Notes under the pieces: model-generated
Told to the model about the DNA's origin: nothing
Database searches by the model: none
What the model saw: only the letters and a program-made list of their open reading frames with translations
Assembly (NCBI RefSeq): GCF_040115645.1
Contig: NW_027096047.1
Span: 496,001 to 560,000 of the forward strand
Source: Euwallacea fornicatus
Lineage: Eukaryota > Arthropoda > Insecta > Coleoptera > Curculionidae
DNA length: 64,000 nt
Reading direction: 5' to 3'
Shown: in pieces, positions 52,325-63,469 of the stretch
How positions within the stretch are numbered: the first letter of the stretch is position 1
How the letters are laid out: each line of letters starts with the position of its first letter
Position numbers and translations under genes: made by a program

Positions 52325-53455
52325 CAAATTTGGTCCACATTTGCCGAAGTTAACGAGCTTCAAAGTTTGAAGAGCCTCAAAAGATGTGTGTTTGAGCACA
52401 TAAAGTACTATTTTTCTTGGAAGTTCAACAAGATGCAATCATGATGTGTTGTGTCATTTTAAAGATCTTGTCGAGCTACTTAATTTGACACTTTGTTTAA
52501 CAAATTTGGTCCACATTTGCCGAAGTTAACGAGCTTCAAAGTTTGAAGAGCCTCAAAAGATGTGTGTTTGAGCACATAAAGTACTATTTTTCTTGGAAGT
52601 TCAACAAGATGCAATCATGATGTGTTGTGTCATTTTAAAGATCTTGTCGAGCTACTTAATTTGACACTTTGTTTAACAAATTTGGTCCACATTTGCCGAA
52701 GTTAACGAGCTTCAAAGTTTGAAGAGCCTCAAAAGATGTGTGTTTGAGCACATAAAGTACTATTTTTCTTGGAAGTTCAACAAGATGCAATCATGATGTG
52801 TTGTGTCATTTTAAAGATCTTGTCGAGCTGATTAATTTGACACTTTGTTTAACAAATTTGGTCCACATTTGCCGAAGTTAACGAGCTTCAAAGTTTGAAG
52901 AGCCTCAAAAGATGTGTGTTTGAGCACATAAAGTACTATTTTTCTTGGAAGTTCAACAAGATGCATCATGATGTGTTGTGACATCTTCAAAATCTTGTCG
53001 AGCTACTTAATTTGACACTTTGTTTAACAAATTTGGTCCACATTTGCCGAAGTTAACGAGCTTCAAAGTTTGAAGAGCCTCAAAAGATGTGTGTTTGAGC
53101 ACATAAAGTACTATTTTTCTTGGAAATTCAACAAGATGCATCATGATGTGTTGTGACATCTTCAAAATCTTGTCGAGCTACTTAATTTGACACTTTGTTT
53201 AACAAATTTGGTCCACATTTGCCGAAGTTAACGAGCTTCAAAGTTTGAAGAGCCTCAAAAGATGTGTGTTTGAGCACATAAAGTACTATTTTTCTTGGAA
53301 GTTCAACAAGATGCAATCATGATGTGTTGTGTCATTTTAAAGATCTTGTCGAGCTGATTAATTTGACACTTTGTTTAACAAATTTGGTCCACATTTGCCG
53401 AAGTTAACGAGCTTCAAAGTTTGAAGAGCCTCAAAAGATGTGTGTTTGAGCACAT
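52325..53455 (+). repeat. Cluster of 'gttaacgag'/'gagcctc' monomers
   Basis: Six or more successive monomers share 'gttaacgag' (a gttaac HpaI site), 'gaagagcctc' and 'aaaagatg'. Their central blocks vary: some A-type 5' with B-type 'gctactt' 3', some A-type 5' with 'cttgtcgagctgatt', and two full B-type units with 'gatgcatcatg' (near 52,969 and 53,145). The 3' end of the monomer is thus uniform while the centre varies, which is what short conversion tracts would leave. Confidence 0.75.
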
Positions 53456-56400
53456 AAAGTACTATTTTTCTTGGAAGTTCAACAAGATGCAATCATGATG
53501 TGTTGTGTCATTTTAAAGATCTCGTCGAGCTGATTAATTTGACACTTTGTTTAACAAATTTGGTCCACATTTGCCGAAGTTACCGAGCTTCAAAGTTTGA
53601 AAAGTCACAAAATATGTGTGTTTGAGCACATAAAGTACTATTATTCTTGGAAGTTCAACAAGATGCAATCATGATGTGTTGTGTCATTTTAAAGATCTCG
53701 TCGAGCTGATTAATTTGACACTTTGTTTAACAAATTTGGTCCACATTTGCCGAAGTTAACGAGCTTCAAAGTTTGAAGAGCCTCAAAAGATGTGTGTTTG
53801 AGCACATAAAGTACTATTTTTCTTGGAAGTTCAACAAGATGCAATCATGATGTGTTGTGTCATTTTAAAGATCTTGTCGAGCTACTTAATTTGACACTTT
53901 GTTTAACAAATTTGGTCCACATTTGCCGAAGTTACCGAGCTTCAAAGTTTGAAAAGTCACAAAATATGTGTGTTTGAGCACATAAAGTACTATTTTTCTT
54001 GGAAATTCAACAAGATGCAATCATGATGTGTTGTGTCATTTTAAAGATCTCGTCGAGCTGATTAATTTGACACTTTGTTTAACAAATTTGGTCCACATTT
54101 GCCGAAGTTACCGAGCTTCAAAGTTTGAAAAGTCACAAAATATGTGTGTTTGAGCACATAAAGTACTATTTTTCTTGGAAATTCAACAAGATGCAATCAT
54201 GATGTGTTGTGTCATTTTAAAGATCTCGTCGAGCTGATTAATTTGACACTTTGTTTAACAAATTTGGTCCACATTTGCCGAAGTTACCGAGCTTCAAAGT
54301 TTGAAAAGTCACAAAAGATGTGTGTTTGAGCACATAAAGTACTATTTTTCTTGGAAGTTCAACAAGATGCAATCATGATGTGTTGTGTCATTTTAAAGAT
54401 CTCGTCGAGCTGATTAATTTGACACTTTGTTTAACAAATTTGGTCCACATTTGCCGAAGTTACCGAGCTTCAAAGTTTGAAAAGTCACAAAATATGTGTG
54501 TTTGAGCACATAAAGTACTATTTTTCTTGGAAATTCAACAAGATGCAATCATGATGTGTTGTGTCATTTTAAAGATCTCGTCGAGCTGATTAATTTGACA
54601 CTTTGTTTAACAAATTTGGTCCACATTTGCCGAAGTTACCGAGCTTCAAAGTTTGAAAAGTCACAAAAGATGTGTGTTTGAGCACATAAAGTACTATTTT
54701 TCTTGGAAGTTCAACAAGATGCAATCATGATGTGTTGTGTCATTTTAAAGATCTCGTCGAGCTGATTAATTTGACACTTTGTTTAACAAATTTGGTCCAC
54801 ATTTGCCGAAGTTACCGAGCTTCAAAGTTTGAAAAGTCACAAAATATGTGTGTTTGAGCTCATAAAGTACTATTATTCTTGGAAATTCAACAAGATGCAT
54901 CATGATGTGTTGTGACATCTTCAAAATCTTGTCGAGCTACTTAATTTGACACTTTGTTTAACAAATTTGGTCCACATTTGCCGAAGTTAACGAGCTTCAA
55001 AGTTTGAAGAGCCTCAAAAGATGTGTGTTTGAGCACATAAAGTACTATTTTTCTTGGAAGTTCAACAAGATGCAATCATGATGTGTTGTGTCATTTTAAA
55101 GATCTTGTCGAGCTACTTAATTTGACACTTTGTTTAACAAATTTGGTCCACATTTGCCGAAGTTAACGAGCTTCAAAGTTTGAAGAGCCTCAAAAGATGT
55201 GTGTTTGAGCACATAAAGTACTATTTTTCTTGGAAGTTCAACAAGATGCAATCATGATGTGTTGTGTCATTTTAAAGATCTTGTCGAGCTACTTAATTTG
55301 ACACTTTGTTTAACAAATTTGGTCCACATTTGCCGAAGTTACCGAGCTTCAAAGTTTGAAAAGTCACAAAATATGTGTGTTTGAGCACATAAAGTACTAT
55401 TATTCTTGGAAATTCAACAAGATGCAATCATGATGTGTTGTGTCATTTTAAAGATCTCGTCGAGCTGATTAATTTGACACTTTGTTTACCAAATTTGATC
55501 CACATTTGCCGAAGTTACCGAGCTTCAAAGTTTGAAAAGTCACAAAATATGTGTGTTTGAGCTCATAAAGTACTATTATTCTTGGAAATTCAACAAGATG
55601 CATCATGATGTGTTGTGACATCTTCAAAATCTTGTCGAGCTACTTAATTTGACACTTTGTTTAACAAATTTGGTCCACATTTGCCGAAGTTAACGAGCTT
55701 CAAAGTTTGAAGAGCCTCAAAAGATGTGTGTTTGAGCACATAAAGTACTATTTTTCTTGGAAGTTCAACAAGATGCAATCATGATGTGTTGTGTCATTTT
55801 AAAGATCTTGTCGAGCTGATTAATTTGACACTTTGTTTAACAAATTTGGTCCACATTTGCCGAAGTTACCGAGCTTCAAAGTTTGAAAAGTCACAAAATA
55901 TGTGTGTTTGAGCTCATAAAGTACTATTATTCTTGGAAATTCAACAAGATGCATCATGATGTGTTGTGACATCTTCAAAATCTTGTCGAGCTACTTAATT
56001 TGACACTTTGTTTAACAAATTTGGTCCACATTTGCCGAAGTTAACGAGCTTCAAAGTTTGAAGAGCCTCAAAAGATGTGTGTTTGAGCACATAAAGTACT
56101 ATTTTTCTTGGAAGTTCAACAAGATGCAATCATGATGTGTTGTGTCATTTTAAAGATCTTGTCGAGCTACTTAATTTGACACTTTGTTTAACAAATTTGG
56201 TCCACATTTGCCGAAGTTAACGAGCTTCAAAGTTTGAAGAGCCTCAAAAGATGTGTGTTTGAGCACATAAAGTACTATTTTTCTTGGAAGTTCAACAAGA
56301 TGCAATCATGATGTGTTGTGTCATTTTACAGATCTCATCGAGCTGATTAATTTGACACTTTGTTTAACACATTTGGTCCACATTTGCCGAAGTTACCGAG

Positions 56401-59253
56401 CTTCAAAGTTTGAAAAGTCACAAAAGATGTGTGTTTGAGCACATAAAGTACAATTTTTCTTGGAAGTTCAACAAGATGCAATCATGATGTGTTGTGACAT
56501 CTTCAAAATCTTGTCGAGCTACTTAATTTGACACTTTGTTTAACAAATTTGGTCCACATTTGCCGAAGTTACCGAGCTTCAAAGTTTGAAAAGTCACAAA
56601 ATATGTGTGTTTGAGCACATAAAGTACTATTTTTCTTGGAAATTCAACAAGATGCAATCATGATGTGTTGTGTCATTTTAAAGATCTCGTCGAGCTGATT
56701 AATTTGACACTTTGTTTAACAAATTTGGTCCACATTGGCCGAAGTTACCGAGCTTCAAAGTTTGAAAAGTCACAAAATATGTGTGTTTGAGCACATAAAG
56801 TACTATTTTTCTTGGAAGTTCAACAAGATGCAATCATGATGTGTTGTGACATCTTCAAAATCTTGTCGAGCTACTTAATTTGACACTTTGTTTAACAAAT
56901 TTGGTCCACATTGGCCGAAGTTACCGAGCTTCAAAGTTTGAAAAGTCACAAAATATGTGTGTTTGAGCACATAAAGTACTATTTTTCTTGGAAGTTCAAC
57001 AAGATGCAATCATGATGTGTTGTGACATCTTCAAAATCTTGTCGAGCTACTTAATTTGACACTTTGTTTAACAAATTTGGTCCACATTGGCCGAAGTTAC
57101 CGAGCTTCAAAGTTTGAAAAGTCACAAAATATGTGTGTTTGAGCACATAAAGTACTATTTTTCTTGGACATTCAACAAGATGCAATCATGATGTGTTGTG
57201 TCATTTTAAAGATCTCGTCGAGCTGATTAATTTGACACTTTGTTTAACAAATTTGGTCTACATTTGCCGAAATTACCGAGCTTCAAATTTTGAAAAGTCA
57301 CAAAATATGTGTGTTTGAGCTCATAAAGTACTATTATTCTTGGAAATTCAACAAGATGCAATCATGATGTGTTGTGTCATTTTAAAGATCTCGTCGAGCT
57401 GATTAATTTGACACTTTGTTTAACACATTTGGTCCACATTTGCCGAAGTTACCGAGCTTCAAAGTTTGAAAAGTCACAAAATATGTGTGTTTGAGCACAT
57501 AAAGTACTATTTTTCTTGGAAGTTCAACAAGATGCAATCATGATGTGTTGTGTCATTTTAAAGATCTTGTCGAGCTACTTAATTTGACACTTTGTTTAAC
57601 AAATTTGGTCCACATTTGCCGAAGTTAACGAGCTTCAAAGTTTGAAGAGCCTCAAAAGATGTGTGTTTGAGCACATAAAGTACTATTTTTCTTGGAAGTT
57701 CAACAAGATGCAATCATTATGTGTTGTGTCATTTTAAAGATCTTGTCGAGCTACTTAATTTGACACTTTGTTTAACAAATTTGGTCCACATTTGCCGAAG
57801 TTAACGAGCTTCAAAGTTTGAAGAGCCTCAAAAGATGTGTGTTTGAGCACATAAAGTACTATTTTTCTTGGAAGTTCAACAAGATGCAATCATGATGTGT
57901 TGTGTCATTTTAAAGATCTTGTCGAGCTACTTAATTTGACACTTTGTTTAACAAATTTGGTCCACATTTGCCGAAGTTACCGAGCTTCAAAGTTTGAAAA
58001 GTCACAAAATATGTGTGTTTGAGCACATAAAGTACTATTATTCTTGGAAATTCAACAAGATGCAATCATGATGTGTTGTGTCATTTTAAAGATCTCGTCG
58101 AGCTGATTAATTTGACACTTTGTTTAACAAATTTGGTCCACATTTGCCGAAGTTACCGAGCTTCAAAGTTTGAAAAGTCACAAAATATGTGTGTTTGAGC
58201 ACATAAAGTACTATTTTTCTTGGAAATTCAACAAGATGCAATCATGATGTGTGCTGTCATTTTAAAGATCTCGTCGAGCTGATTAATTTGACACTTTGTT
58301 TAACAAATTTGGTCCACATTTGCCGAAGTTACCGAGCTTCAAAGTTTGAAAAGACACAAAATATGTGTGTTTGAGCACATAAAGTACTATTATTCTTGGA
58401 AATTCAACAAGATGCAATCATGATGTGTTGTGTCATTTTAAAGATCTCGTCGAGCTGATTAATTTGACACTTTGTTTAACAAATTTGGTCCACATTTGCC
58501 GAAGTTACCGAGCTTCAAAGTTTGAAAAGTCACAAAATATGTGTGTTTGAGCTCATAAAGTACTATTATTCTTGGAAATTCAACAAGATGCATCATGATG
58601 TGTTGTGACATCTTCAAAATCTTGTCGAGCTACTTAATTTGACACTTTGTTTAACAAATTTGGTCCACATTTGCCGAAGTTACCGAGCTTCAAAGTTTGA
58701 AAAGTCACAAAATATGTGTGTTTGAGCACATAAAGTACAATTTTTCTTGGAAGTTCAACAAGATGCAATCATGATGTGTTGTGACATCTTCAAAATCTTG
58801 TCGAGCTACTTAATTTGACACTTTGTTTAACAAATTTGGTCCACATTTTCCGATGTTACCGAGCTTCAAAGTTTGAAGATCCTCAAAAGATGTGTGTTTG
58901 AGCACATAAAGTACTATTTTTCTTGGAAATTCAACAAGATGCAATCATGATCTGTTGTGTCATTTTAAAGATGTCGTCGAGCTGATTAATTTGACACTTT
59001 GTTTAACAAATTTGGTCCACATTTGCCGAAGTTACCGAGCTTCAAAGTTTGAAGAGCCTCAAAAGATGTGTGTTTGAGCACATAAAGTACTATTTTTCTT
59101 GGAAATTCAACAAGATGCAATCATGATGTGTCGTGTCATTTTAAAGATCTCGTCGAGCTGATTAATTTGACACTTTGTTTAACAAATTTGGTCCACATTT
59201 GCCGAAGTTACCGAGCTTCAAAGTTTGAAGAGCCTCAAAAGATGTGTGTTTGA

Positions 59254-59960
59254 GCACATAAAGTACTATTTTTCTTGGAAGTTCAACAAGATGCATCATG
59301 ATGTGTTGTGACATCTTCAAAATCTTGTCGAGCTACTTAATTTGACACTTTGTTTAACAAATTTGGTCCACATTTTCCGAAGTTACCGAGCTTCAAAGTT
59401 TGAAGATCCTCAAAAGATGTGTGTTTGAGCACATATAGTACTATTTTTCTTGGAAGTTCAACAAGATGCATCATGATGTGTTGTGACATCTTCAAAATCT
59501 TGTCGAGCTACTTAATTTGACACTTTGTTTAACAAATTTGGTCCACATTTTCCGAAGTTACCGAGCTTCAAAGTTTGAAGATCCTCAAAAGATGTGTGTT
59601 TGAGCACATATAGTACTATTTTTCTTGGAAGTTCAACAAGATGCATCATGATGTGTTGTGACATCTTCAAAATCTTGTCGAGCTACTTAATTTGACACTT
59701 TGTTTAACAAATTTGGTCCACATTTGCCGAAGTTACCGAGCTTCAAAGTTTGAAGAGCCTCAAAAGATGTGTGTTTGAGCACATAAAGTACTATTTTTCT
59801 TGGAAGTTCAACAAGATGCATCATGATGTGTTGTGACATCTTCAAAATCTTGTCGAGCTACTTAATTTGACACTTTGTTTAACAAATTTGGTCCACATTT
59901 GCCGAAGTTACCGAGCTTCAAAGTTTGAAAAGTCACAAAATATGTGTGTTTGAGCACATA
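59254..59960 (+). repeat. B-type tetramer with 'cattttccg' and 'gatcctc' (partner near 63470-64000)
   Basis: Four successive B-type 175-bp units carry 'gatgcatcatg' and 'tcgagctactt'. The first two have 'cattttccgaag' and 'gaagatcctc'. The second and third start 'gagcacatatag'. The same order, one monomer shorter, appears from about 63470 (the 'gagcacatatag' unit with 'ttgccgaag' is at 59602 and 63645, offset 4043 bp, 23 monomers). Confidence 0.8.
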
Positions 59961-62740
59961 AAGTATTATTTTTCTTGGAAATTCAACAAAATGCAATCAT
60001 GATGTGTTGTGTCATTTTAAAGATCTCGTCGAGCTGATTAATTTGACACTTTGTTTAACAAATTTGGTCCACATTTGCCGAAGTTACCGAGCTTCAAAGT
60101 TTGAAAAGTCACAAAATATGTGTGTTTGAGCACATAAAGTACTATTATTCTTGGAAATTCAACAAGATGCAATCATGATGTGTTGTGTCATTTTAAAGAT
60201 CTCGTCGAGCTGATTAATTTGACACTTTGTTTAACAAATTTGGTCCACATTTGCCGAAGTTACCGAGCTTCAAAGTTTGAAAAGTCACAAAATATGTGTG
60301 TTTGAGCACATAAAGTACTATTATTCTTGGAAATTCAACAAGATGCAATCATGATGTGTTGTGTCATTTTAAAGATCTCGTCGAGCTGATTAATTTGACA
60401 CTTTGATTAACAAATTTGGTCCACATTTGCCGAAGTTACCGAGCTTCAAAGTTTGAAAAGTCACAAAATATGTGTGTTTGAGCACATAAAGTACTATTTT
60501 TCTTGGACATTCAACAAGATGCAATCATGATGTGTTGTGTCATTTTAAAGATCTCGTCGAGCTGATTAATTTGACACTTTGTTTAACAAATTTGGTCCAC
60601 ATTTGCCGAAATTACCGAGCTTCAAATTTTGAAAAGTCACAAAATATGTGTGTTTGAGCACATAAAGTACTATTTTTCTTGGAAATTCAACAAGATGCAA
60701 TCATGATGTGTTGTGTCATTTTAAAGATCTCGTCGAGCTGATTAATTTGACACTTTGTTTAACAAATTTGGTCCACATTTGCCGAAGTTACCGAGCTTCA
60801 AAGTTTGAAAAGTCACAAAATATGTGTGTTTGAGCACATAAAGTACTATTTTTCTTGGAAATTCAACAAGATGCAATCATGATGTGTTGTGTCATTTTAA
60901 AGATCTCGTCGAGCTGATTAATTTGACACTTTGTTTAACAAATTTGGTCCACATTTGCCGAAGTTACCGAGCTTCAAAGTTTGAAAAGTCACAAAATATG
61001 TGTGTTTGAGCACATAAAGTACTATTTTTCTTGGACATTCAACAAGATGCAATCATGATGTGTTGTGTCATTTTAAAGATCTCGTCGAGCTGATTAATTT
61101 GACACTTTGTTTAACAAATTTGGTCCACATTTGCCGAAGTTACCGAGCTTCAAAGTTTGAAAAGTCACAAAAGATGTGTGTTTGAGCACATAAAGTACAA
61201 TTTTTCTTGGAAGTTCAACAAGATGCAATCATGATGTGTTGTGACATCTTCAAAATCTTGTCGAGCTACTTAATTTGACACTTTGTTTAACAAATTTGGT
61301 CCACATTTGCCGAAGTTACCGAGCTTCAAAGTTTGAAAAGTCACAAAAGATGGGTGTTTGAGCACATAAAGTACAATTTTTCTTGGAAGTTCAACAAGAT
61401 GCAATCATGATCTGTTGTGTCATTTTAAAGATGTCGTCGAGCTGATTAATTTGACACTTTGTTTAACAAATTTGGTCCACATTTGCCGAAGTTACCGAGC
61501 TTCAAAGTTTGAAAAGTCACAAAATATGTGTGTTTGAGCACATAAAGTACTATTTTTCTTGGAAATTCAACAAGATGCAATCATGATGTGTTGTGTCATT
61601 TTAAAGATCTCGTCGAGCTGATTAATTTGACACTTTGATTAACAAATTTGGTCCACATTTGCCGAAGTTACCGAGCTTCAAAGTTTGAAAAGTCACAAAA
61701 TATGTGTGTTTGAGCACATAAAGTACTATTTTTCTTGGACATTCAACAAGATGCAATCATGATGTGTTGTGTCATTTTAAAGATCTCGTCGAGCTGATTA
61801 ATTTGACACTTTGTTTAACAAATTTGGTCTACATTTGCCGAAATTACCGAGCTTCAAATTTTGAAAAGTCACAAAATATGTGTGTTTGAGCACATAAAGT
61901 ACTATTATTCTTGGAAATTCAACAAGATGCAATCATGATGTGTTGTGTCATTTTAAAGATCTCGTCGAGCTGATTAATTTGACACTTTGTTTAACAAATT
62001 TGGTCCACATTTGCCGAAGTTACCGAGCTTCAAAGTTTGAAAAGTCACAAAATATGTGTGTTTGAGCACATAAAGTACTATTATTCTTGGAAATTCAACA
62101 AGATGCAATCATGATGTGTTGTGTCATTTTAAAGATCTCGTCGAGCTGATTAATTTGACACTTTGTTTAACAAATTTGGTCCACATTTGCCGAAGTTACC
62201 GAGCTTCAAAGTTTGAAAAGTCACAAAATATGTGTGTTTGAGCACATAAAGTACTATTATTCTTGGAAATTCAACAAGATGCAATCATGATGTGTTGTGT
62301 CATTTTAAAGATCTCGTCGAGCTGATTAATTTGACACTTTGTTTAACAAATTTGGTCCACATTTGCCGAAGTTACCGAGCTTCAAAGTTTGAAAAGTCAC
62401 AAAATATGTGTGTTTGAGCACATAAAGTACTATTATTCTTGGAAATTCAACAAGATGCAATCATGATGTGTTGTGTCATTTTAAAGATCTCGTCGAGCTG
62501 ATTAATTTGACACTTTGATTAACAAATTTGGTCCACATTTGCCGAAGTTACCGAGCTTCAAAGTTTGAAAAGTCACAAAAGATGGGTGTTTGAGCACATA
62601 AAGTACAATTTTTCTTGGAAGTTCAACAAGATGCAATCATGATCTGTTGTGTCATTTTAAAGATGTCGTCGAGCTGATTAATTTGACACTTTGTTTAACA
62701 AATTTGGTCCACATTTGCAGAAGTTACCGAGCTTCAAAGT

Positions 62741-63442
62741 TTGAAAAGTCACAAAAGATGTGTGTTTGAGCACATAAAGTACTATTTTTCTTGGAAGTTC
62801 AACAAGATGCATCATGATGTGTTGTGTCATCTTCAAAATCTTGTCGAGCTACTTAATTTGACACTTTGCTTAACAAATTTGGTCCACATTTGCCGAAGTT
62901 ACCGAGCTTCAAAGTTTGAAGAGCCTCAAAAGATGTGTGTTTGAGCACATAAAGTACTATTATTCTTGGAAATTCAACAAGATGCAATCATGATGTGTTG
63001 TGTCATTTTAAAGATCTCGTCGAGCTGATTAATTTGACACTTTGTTTAACAAATTTGGTCCACATTTGCAGAAGTTACCGAGCTTCAAAGTTTGAAAAGT
63101 CACAAAAGATGTGTGTTTGAGCACATAAAGTACTATTTTTCTTGGAAGTTCAACAAGATGCATCATGATGTGTTGTGTCATCTTCAAAATCTTGTCGAGC
63201 TACTTAATTTGACACTTTGCTTAACAAATTTGGTCCACATTTGCCGAAGTTACCGAGCTTCAAAGTTTGAAGAGCCTCAAAAGATGTGTGTTTGAGCACA
63301 TAAAGTACTATTATTCTTGGAAATTCAACAAGATGCAATCATGATGTGTTGTGTCATTTTAAAGATCTCGTCGAGCTGATTAATTTGACACTTTGTTTAA
63401 CAAATTTGGTCCACATTTTCCGAAGTTACCGAGCTTCAAAGT
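62741..63442 (+). repeat. Dimeric higher-order repeat, 351 bp, two copies
   Basis: Two pairs are 351 bp apart. One member has 'gatgcatcatg', the unusual mix 'gtcatcttcaaaatcttg', and 'tttgcttaac'. The other is an ordinary 'gatctcg' or 'gatgtcg' unit. Both copies of the first member are preceded by 'cacatttgcagaag' (near 62,711 and 63,062). In the second copy the closing unit switches to 'cattttccg' and 'gatcctc'. An open frame of 67 codons in each copy simply follows the repeat and is not a gene. Confidence 0.85.
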
Positions 63443-63469
63443 TTGAAGATCCTCAAAAGATGTGTGTTT

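Noticed and set aside
62741..63295. Two identical 67-codon open frames (62741-62944 and 63092-63295)
   Set aside because: Their identity reflects the 351-bp dimer duplication, not protein conservation. The frame is made open by 1-bp-shorter units ('gatgcatcatg').
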